From positions 62,001 to 126,000 of the forward strand of contig CAJTOR010000001.1 in assembly GCA_910577675.1 (NCBI GenBank): a DNA stretch of 64,000 bases. The letters are read 5' to 3'. The position numbers and the translations under genes were made by a program. How positions within the stretch are numbered: position 1 is the first letter of the stretch; every line of letters begins with the position of its first letter. Under the pieces are notes generated by a model. It did not search any database, was not told where the DNA came from, and saw only the letters and a list, made by a program, of their open reading frames with translations. Below, piece after piece: positions 60,927-64,000 of this stretch. The stretch comes from an uncultured Lachnospiraceae bacterium. Lineage in GTDB: Bacteria; Bacillota; Clostridia; Lachnospirales; Lachnospiraceae.

Positions 60927-62123
60927 TTATTCACTGCCTCCTAACAGTTGTTTTGCAATGTTCTGCGGATCGATCACGCTGATATCATCCGGAACATTCT
61001 GCCCAAAGGTTGCATAGGATAACGGTGCCCCCGTCTTCATATGGATATTTAGGAGGTTGCCAATGCTGCTGGTTTCGTCAAGCTTCGTAAAAATAAGCGC
61101 ATAGTCAGTAATCTGTAAATAATTCTCCGTAATCCTCAAAAGATCATAGTATTTCGTTGTGGCGCTTAAAACAAGAAAAACTTCGCGCTCCTGCGGCGGC
61201 ACCGAATTCAAAAGCCTTTCAAGATCATCCCTCTGCTCCCTGTTTTTGTAGGAGCGCCCCGCCGTATCCACCAGCACGATATCATAATCCTTTAACCGCT
61301 CCTTCGCTTCCTTCACCTCCTCGGGCGAATAGACAACATGGAGCGGGATATCAAGGATATTCGCGTAAGTTGTCAACTGCTCCACCGCCGCAATGCGGTA
61401 GGTATCCGCCGTCATAAGGGCAATTTTCTTTTTCTGGTCCATCTTGAGCATCGAGGCAATCTTAGCGATGGTTGTTGTCTTGCCCACGCCGGTAGGACCG
61501 ATAAAAAACAGATATTTCGCTCCTCCCTCCCCGCCAATCGTGTGGATCTGCCCAAGTTTGAGCACAATTTTCTGGTACATGCTCATCAGGATATTGTTCA
61601 CACCCGCATCCTTTTTTAAGCTGTGTCCTATCTCATTGATCACCTGGTTCGCATACTTCTCATCCACCTCATTCGCAATCATCTGGTTATAGATTAGCTG
61701 CATGCAGGCAATATTCGAATCTTTTTCCGTGGCAGCAGGCTCCGCTTCCTCCTCGCCACCAAGGGTTGCCTTCCCCGATGCCTGGTTTGGCAGATTTCCC
61801 GCCATCTGGCTCTCCAACATATCCTGAAGTTTGTCAAGCCTCTGCTCAATCGCCGTGGAACCAGCCTCAAATCCGGACTGGGGCGCTTCCTCCTCGTACA
61901 GGATATTCGGGTTGCGCTTTTGCGGTTCCTCCTTCTTTTGCTGGTAGGTAATATTCTCATCCACCGCTGCCGTTATCTCGACGCTCGGCTTGCGGAACAG
62001 CTTATAAACCCCCTTTGGAAGGTTCTTTTTTATATTCATAACAATCGCATCCGTGCCGAGTTCTTCCTTTGCAAGTAAAATGGCTTCCTTTTCCGTACTT
62101 GCGGTGAATTTCTTTATTATCAT
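60927..62123 (-). CDS. flhF: flagellar SRP-like GTPase FlhF
   Basis: The 398-residue protein has a variable B domain (about 1-150), an N domain and a G domain with GPTGVGKTTTIAKIA, LMTADTYRIAAVEQLTTYAN and VLVDTAGRSYKN. It marks the place of new flagella. Its ATG follows the flhA stop by one base. Confidence 0.95.
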   Translation of the reverse strand: MIIKKFTASTEKEAILLAKEELGTDAIVMNIKKNLPKGVYKLFRKPSVEITAAVDENITYQQKKEEPQKRNPNILYEEEAPQSGFEAGSTAIEQRLDKLQDMLESQMAGNLPNQASGKATLGGEEEAEPAATEKDSNIACMQLIYNQMIANEVDEKYANQVINEIGHSLKKDAGVNNILMSMYQKIVLKLGQIHTIGGEGGAKYLFFIGPTGVGKTTTIAKIASMLKMDQKKKIALMTADTYRIAAVEQLTTYANILDIPLHVVYSPEEVKEAKERLKDYDIVLVDTAGRSYKNREQRDDLERLLNSVPPQEREVFLVLSATTKYYDLLRITENYLQITDYALIFTKLDETSSIGNLLNIHMKTGAPLSYATFGQNVPDDISVIDPQNIAKQLLGGSE

Positions 62124-62124
62124 T

Positions 62125-64000
62125 TTATGCTGTCACCATCCCCACTGATTGTAATTCAACATTTGATTCGATCTCATTGTACGATACAACAATTAGTTCC
62201 TGGAAATAATCCCTCGAAAGCCGTTTAAAATACATGCGGACAATCGGGGAGGTAATTATTACCGGGTTCTTTCCAAGATTTTCCAGTTTCCCAACTTCCG
62301 CCTCGACGGACTTCATAATCTTCTGGGTCCGATCCGGGTCAAGGGCTAAGAAAGCCCCCTGCTCGGTCTGCTTAACACTCCCCATGATCTCCTGCTCGAT
62401 CTTAGGGTCGAGCGTTACAACACTGGTCATCTCACCGTTCGGGAAGTACTTGTTTGATATCGCGCGCTTCAGACTCTGACGCACATATTCCGTAAGCACA
62501 TCCGTATCCCTGGTGGTTGGAGCATAGTCCGCAAGTGTTTCAAAAATCGTGACAAGATCCAGAATGGAAATACCCTCGCGCAAAAGATTCTGTAAAACTT
62601 TCTGGATTTCCCCGACACCGAGAAGTTTTGGCACAAGCTCGCCGATAAGGGTCTGGTTTGCCTCCTGCATATTGTTGATAAGGTTCTGTACATCCTGCCT
62701 GGTCAAAAGCTCGTCTAAATGCGCGCTGATTACCTGTGTCAGGTGGGTCGCAATAATGGATGGCGGGTCAACAACCGTGTAGCCGTAGGACTCCGCCCTC
62801 TCCCTCTGGCTCTCCGTAATCCAGATAGCGGGAAGATGGTACGATGGCTCAAAGGTCGGGATACCGGTAATCTCCTCCTCGACATACCCCGGGTTCATCG
62901 CCATATAGTGGTCAAAAAGGATCTCACCGTCACTGACCGGGATTCCCTTGATCTTGATTACATACTGGTTCGGATTAAGCTGGATATTGTCGCGCAGACG
63001 GATGGTTGGCACAACACAGCCAAACTCAAGCGCGATCTGCCGCCTTATCATAACAACGCGGTCAAGCAGGTCTCCGCCCTGGTTTACATCGGCAAGCGGG
63101 ATAATGCCGTAACCGAACTCAAGCTCGATAAAATCCACATGCAAAAGCGATGTGACATTCTCGGGTCTGCGTATCTCCTCGGCGCTTGTTTCCTCGATGC
63201 TCGCCTCCGCCTCGATCTCCTCCACCTGGGTCTTTTTCCTGATTACCGCAGCGGTTGCAAGGAACGCAAGCCCGTAAGGACAGAAGATAAAAAACGGCAG
63301 CGGCGTAAATATGCCAAGAAATACCATGCTGCCCCCAACCATATATAATACCTTTGGAATTGAAAAGAGCTGTTTGACAAGCAGGTCCCCGATATCAGCT
63401 TCCTTTGATACCTTGGTGACAAGGATACCGGTGGCAAGAGAAATCATAAGTGATGGGATCTGGCTGACCAGACCGTCCCCGATGGTAAGCATCGCATATT
63501 TGTTAAGTGCATCCGTGGCAGTCAGCCCGCCTCGCATCATCCCCATGACCACGCCGCCCACCAGGTTGATTACAGTGATAATAAGACCTGCGGTCGCATC
63601 TCCCTTTACATACTTGGTAGCACCGTCCATGGAACCGAAGAACGACGATTCTTCCTGTATCTTCTCGCGCCGTTCCTTCGCCTGCTGATCTGTGATCGCG
63701 CCGGTGTTCAAGTCGGCATCAATCGCCATCTGCTTGCCGGGCATCGCATCGAGCGTAAATCTCGCCGTCACTTCGGACACGCGCTCCGAACCTTTATTGA
63801 TAACCAGAAACTGGACAATAATCAATATGATAAAGACTATCATGCCGACCACCGGGTCGCCCCTGCCCACAAATTCGCCGAACTGGGTTACGACAGCGCC
63901 CGGGTCGCCGGTCGTAAGGATCAGCTTTGTTGACGACACATTCAGGGATATACGGAATGTTGTCGTAAAGAGCAGGATGGTCGGGAATGTGGACATATTC
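62125..64000 (-). CDS. flhA: flagellar export gate protein FlhA, N-terminus outside the window
   Basis: About 625 residues are inside; full FlhA is about 690, so the first 65 or so lie past 64000. The membrane part shows FHIPEP-type sequence (RFTLDAMPGKQMAIDADLNT, GAITDQQAKERREKIQEESS and FFGSMDGATKYVKGDA). The cytoplasmic part follows (VVDPPSIIATHLTQVISAHL). FlhA forms the nine-fold export gate of the flagellar type III system. The frame is open to the window end. Confidence 0.96.
   Translation of the reverse strand, partial: NMSTFPTILLFTTTFRISLNVSSTKLILTTGDPGAVVTQFGEFVGRGDPVVGMIVFIILIIVQFLVINKGSERVSEVTARFTLDAMPGKQMAIDADLNTGAITDQQAKERREKIQEESSFFGSMDGATKYVKGDATAGLIITVINLVGGVVMGMMRGGLTATDALNKYAMLTIGDGLVSQIPSLMISLATGILVTKVSKEADIGDLLVKQLFSIPKVLYMVGGSMVFLGIFTPLPFFIFCPYGLAFLATAAVIRKKTQVEEIEAEASIEETSAEEIRRPENVTSLLHVDFIELEFGYGIIPLADVNQGGDLLDRVVMIRRQIALEFGCVVPTIRLRDNIQLNPNQYVIKIKGIPVSDGEILFDHYMAMNPGYVEEEITGIPTFEPSYHLPAIWITESQRERAESYGYTVVDPPSIIATHLTQVISAHLDELLTRQDVQNLINNMQEANQTLIGELVPKLLGVGEIQKVLQNLLREGISILDLVTIFETLADYAPTTRDTDVLTEYVRQSLKRAISNKYFPNGEMTSVVTLDPKIEQEIMGSVKQTEQGAFLALDPDRTQKIMKSVEAEVGKLENLGKNPVIITSPIVRMYFKRLSRDYFQELIVVSYNEIESNVELQSVGMVTA

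Noticed and set aside
59827..61017. Plus-strand open frame of 396 codons opposite flhG and the PilZ gene
   Set aside because: It is fully antisense to two well-supported genes, is rich in Ser and Arg as shadows are, and has no ribosome site or family motif.
1..64000. CRISPR arrays, tRNA or rRNA genes, known phage-defence operons
   Set aside because: I found no spaced direct repeats, no cloverleaf or rRNA sequence, and no nuclease or helicase clusters of defence type by reading through the window.

Overview
The window comes from a motile, Gram-positive, anaerobic member of the Clostridia, most likely a Roseburia-like Lachnospiraceae. The grounds are the gene orders rplU-prp-rpmA-obgE and rplS-lepB-rbgA-rnhB, a CheC/CheD-type chemotaxis set, a SigD-type flagellar sigma factor, a giant acyl-CoA dehydratase activase, permuted GH3 and GH43 glycosidases, and strong Shine-Dalgarno sites. 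The species is an inference. Nearly everything lies on the minus strand. The exceptions are the large activase at 43092-47318 and an immunity-like gene at 12612-13055. I see no tRNA, rRNA or CRISPR array.

From 1 to 7.6 kb there is a YgiQ-type radical SAM fragment, a membrane glycerophosphodiesterase, an ArsR-type regulator, ftsK and uppP. The uppP gene has its own promoter and a strongly folded leader of unknown class. From 7.6 to 17.2 kb lies the accessory part of the window. It holds a frameshifted response-regulator remnant, an MFS efflux gene behind a 26-codon leader ORF with interleaved inverted repeats, a metallo-hydrolase fragment between direct repeats, a 114-bp element with terminal inverted repeats, GH43 and GH3 enzymes, two acetyltransferases, and a scarred patch that looks like mobile-element debris around an orphan immunity-like gene. 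From 17.3 to 22.0 kb is a complete Bce-type antimicrobial-peptide sensing and resistance module, with a good BceR-type operator in front of the ABC genes.

From 22.0 to 38.7 kb is core genome: rsfS, yqeK, nadD, yhbY, obgE, rpmA, prp, rplU; two related lipoproteins; gpsA, plsY, der; a PDZ-radical SAM protein; aroA, pgeF, yraN; an FlhB-like fragment; rnhB, rbgA, lepB and rplS. From 38.7 to 42.8 kb is a type IV pilus motor set (pilB-pilT-pilC) without any pilin. It is divergent from the 1408-residue activase, and both promoters carry a near-identical GGGG-N5-CCCC palindrome just after the -10 box. After tsf and rpsB, the right end (49.4-64.0 kb) is the distal part of a fla/che operon: flhA (cut by the window end), flhF, flhG, a PilZ protein, cheB, cheA, cheW, cheC, cheD, a small membrane protein, sigD, a FapA/DUF342 protein and three poorly known proteins.

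The most interesting parts for follow-up are the leader-peptide region of the efflux gene, the paired palindromes at the pil/activase divergent promoters, the uppP leader, the duplicated lipoprotein family next to gpsA, and the unknown proteins at the end of the flagellar operon.
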